In this document: positions 34,363 through 34,648 of the stretch, one piece after another
Numbering within the stretch: the stretch's first letter is position 1
Layout: each line of letters starts with the position of its first letter
The notes under the pieces: model-generated
The model's database searches: none
What the model was told of the DNA's origin: nothing
The model's input: only the letters and a program-made list of their open reading frames with translations
Source: JAEUIA01 sp038330085
Lineage (GTDB): Bacteria; Planctomycetota; UBA1135; GCA-002686595
Reading direction: 5' to 3'
Assembly (NCBI GenBank): GCA_038330085.1
Contig: JBBQNP010000036.1
Span: forward strand, 1-34,648
DNA: 34,648 bases
Translations under genes and position numbers: made by a program

Positions 34363-34648
34363 GTCACGATCGCTTCGATGTAGGGCGCCATGACTCGTTC
34401 GACGCGACACGCTCGAGACGCACGATCGAGTTGTGACATCGTGAACCGTCGATCGCGCCATGCTTCGCGCAGAGCCTCGAGAGCGGGTTCGAGACCGACG
34501 CGGTTGCGATACTTGAAGAGGTCAGCGAGTGTCTTCGCCACGCTGTACACACGTACGGGCACGCGCTCGACGACGTGGGTTTCGATTCCTTCGCGGAAGG
34601 CTGCACCACTGTTTCGGACCACGCGAATCCGAGGATACTCCAGCTTCG
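34359..34648 (-). CDS. abiEi: AbiEi-type antitoxin/transcriptional repressor, 3' part (runs off the window)
   Basis: The C-terminal about 96 residues of an AbiEi-family protein; the reading frame continues past base 34648, so the N-terminal winged helix is outside the window. RVVRNSGAAFREGIETHVVE, then VPVRVYSVAKTLADLFKYRNRVGLEPALEALREA, is the typical AbiEi C-terminal domain. AbiEi neutralises AbiEii and represses the abiE promoter by binding inverted repeats upstream of the operon, so any operator lies outside this window. A GTG at 34620-34622 could be mistaken for the start, but homology continues upstream of it (KLEYPRIRV). The stop overlaps the abiEii ATG. Confidence 0.85.
   Translation of the reverse strand, partial: KLEYPRIRVVRNSGAAFREGIETHVVERVPVRVYSVAKTLADLFKYRNRVGLEPALEALREAWRDRRFTMSQLDRASRACRVERVMAPYIEAIVT

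Overview
The window is high-GC bacterial DNA and most likely comes from a member of the Planctomycetota (PVC group). The strongest taxonomic evidence is a PVC-type dehydrogenase that carries a heme-binding CxxCH domain and a DUF1080 domain. A secreted protein ending in a Cys-rich/beta-sandwich tail, which I associate with marine planctomycete genomes, points the same way. This assignment comes from recalled family distributions, not from a database search. I saw no rRNA, tRNA, CRISPR array or insertion sequence.

Layout. 0.2-3.5 kb: a YfhO-like polytopic membrane protein and a YycJ/WalJ-type metallo-beta-lactamase hydrolase. 3.5-8.8 kb: a divergent pair, a secreted protein (-) and a very large secreted multidomain dehydrogenase/cytochrome/DUF1080 protein (+). 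8.9-10.0 kb: two tandem membrane-anchored MORN-like paralogues. 10.2-16.1 kb: a minus-strand glycosyltransferase cluster with a DPM1-like GT2, a WbbL-like GT2, a GT2-GT4 fusion and another GT2. It probably assembles or decorates a surface glycan. 16.7-19.3 kb: a large secreted protein with a C-terminal Big_2-like domain. 19.4-23.6 kb: two tandem OPT-family transporters. 23.7-26.2 kb: an NHL-type propeller protein, a half-length VOC protein, a small secreted protein and an uncharacterised 152-aa protein. 26.2-30.8 kb: the conserved prkA-yeaH-spoVR stress/sporulation-type operon. 31.2-32.2 kb: a secreted M28/glutaminyl-cyclase-like enzyme. 32.2-34.6 kb: an accessory stretch on the minus strand. 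It holds the 3' end of an AbiEi antitoxin gene, a full AbiEii toxin gene, a tiny ORF that overlaps both of its neighbours, an orphan EF-Tu domain-III-like protein, and an SMI1/KNR4-like protein.

Two patterns stand out. First, five plus-strand genes (starts at 203, 2722, 4792, 25696 and 31203) have a TANNNT hexamer ending 7-9 nt before the start codon and no visible Shine-Dalgarno, which predicts leaderless mRNAs. Several minus-strand genes instead have clear Shine-Dalgarno sites, so two initiation modes seem to coexist. Second, the AbiE locus appears to continue past abiEii through 4-nt overlaps (ATGA, ATGA, GTGA) into a 31-codon ORF and then a GTPase-less EF-Tu domain III. That layout would be an unusual extension of a type IV toxin-antitoxin/abortive-infection operon.
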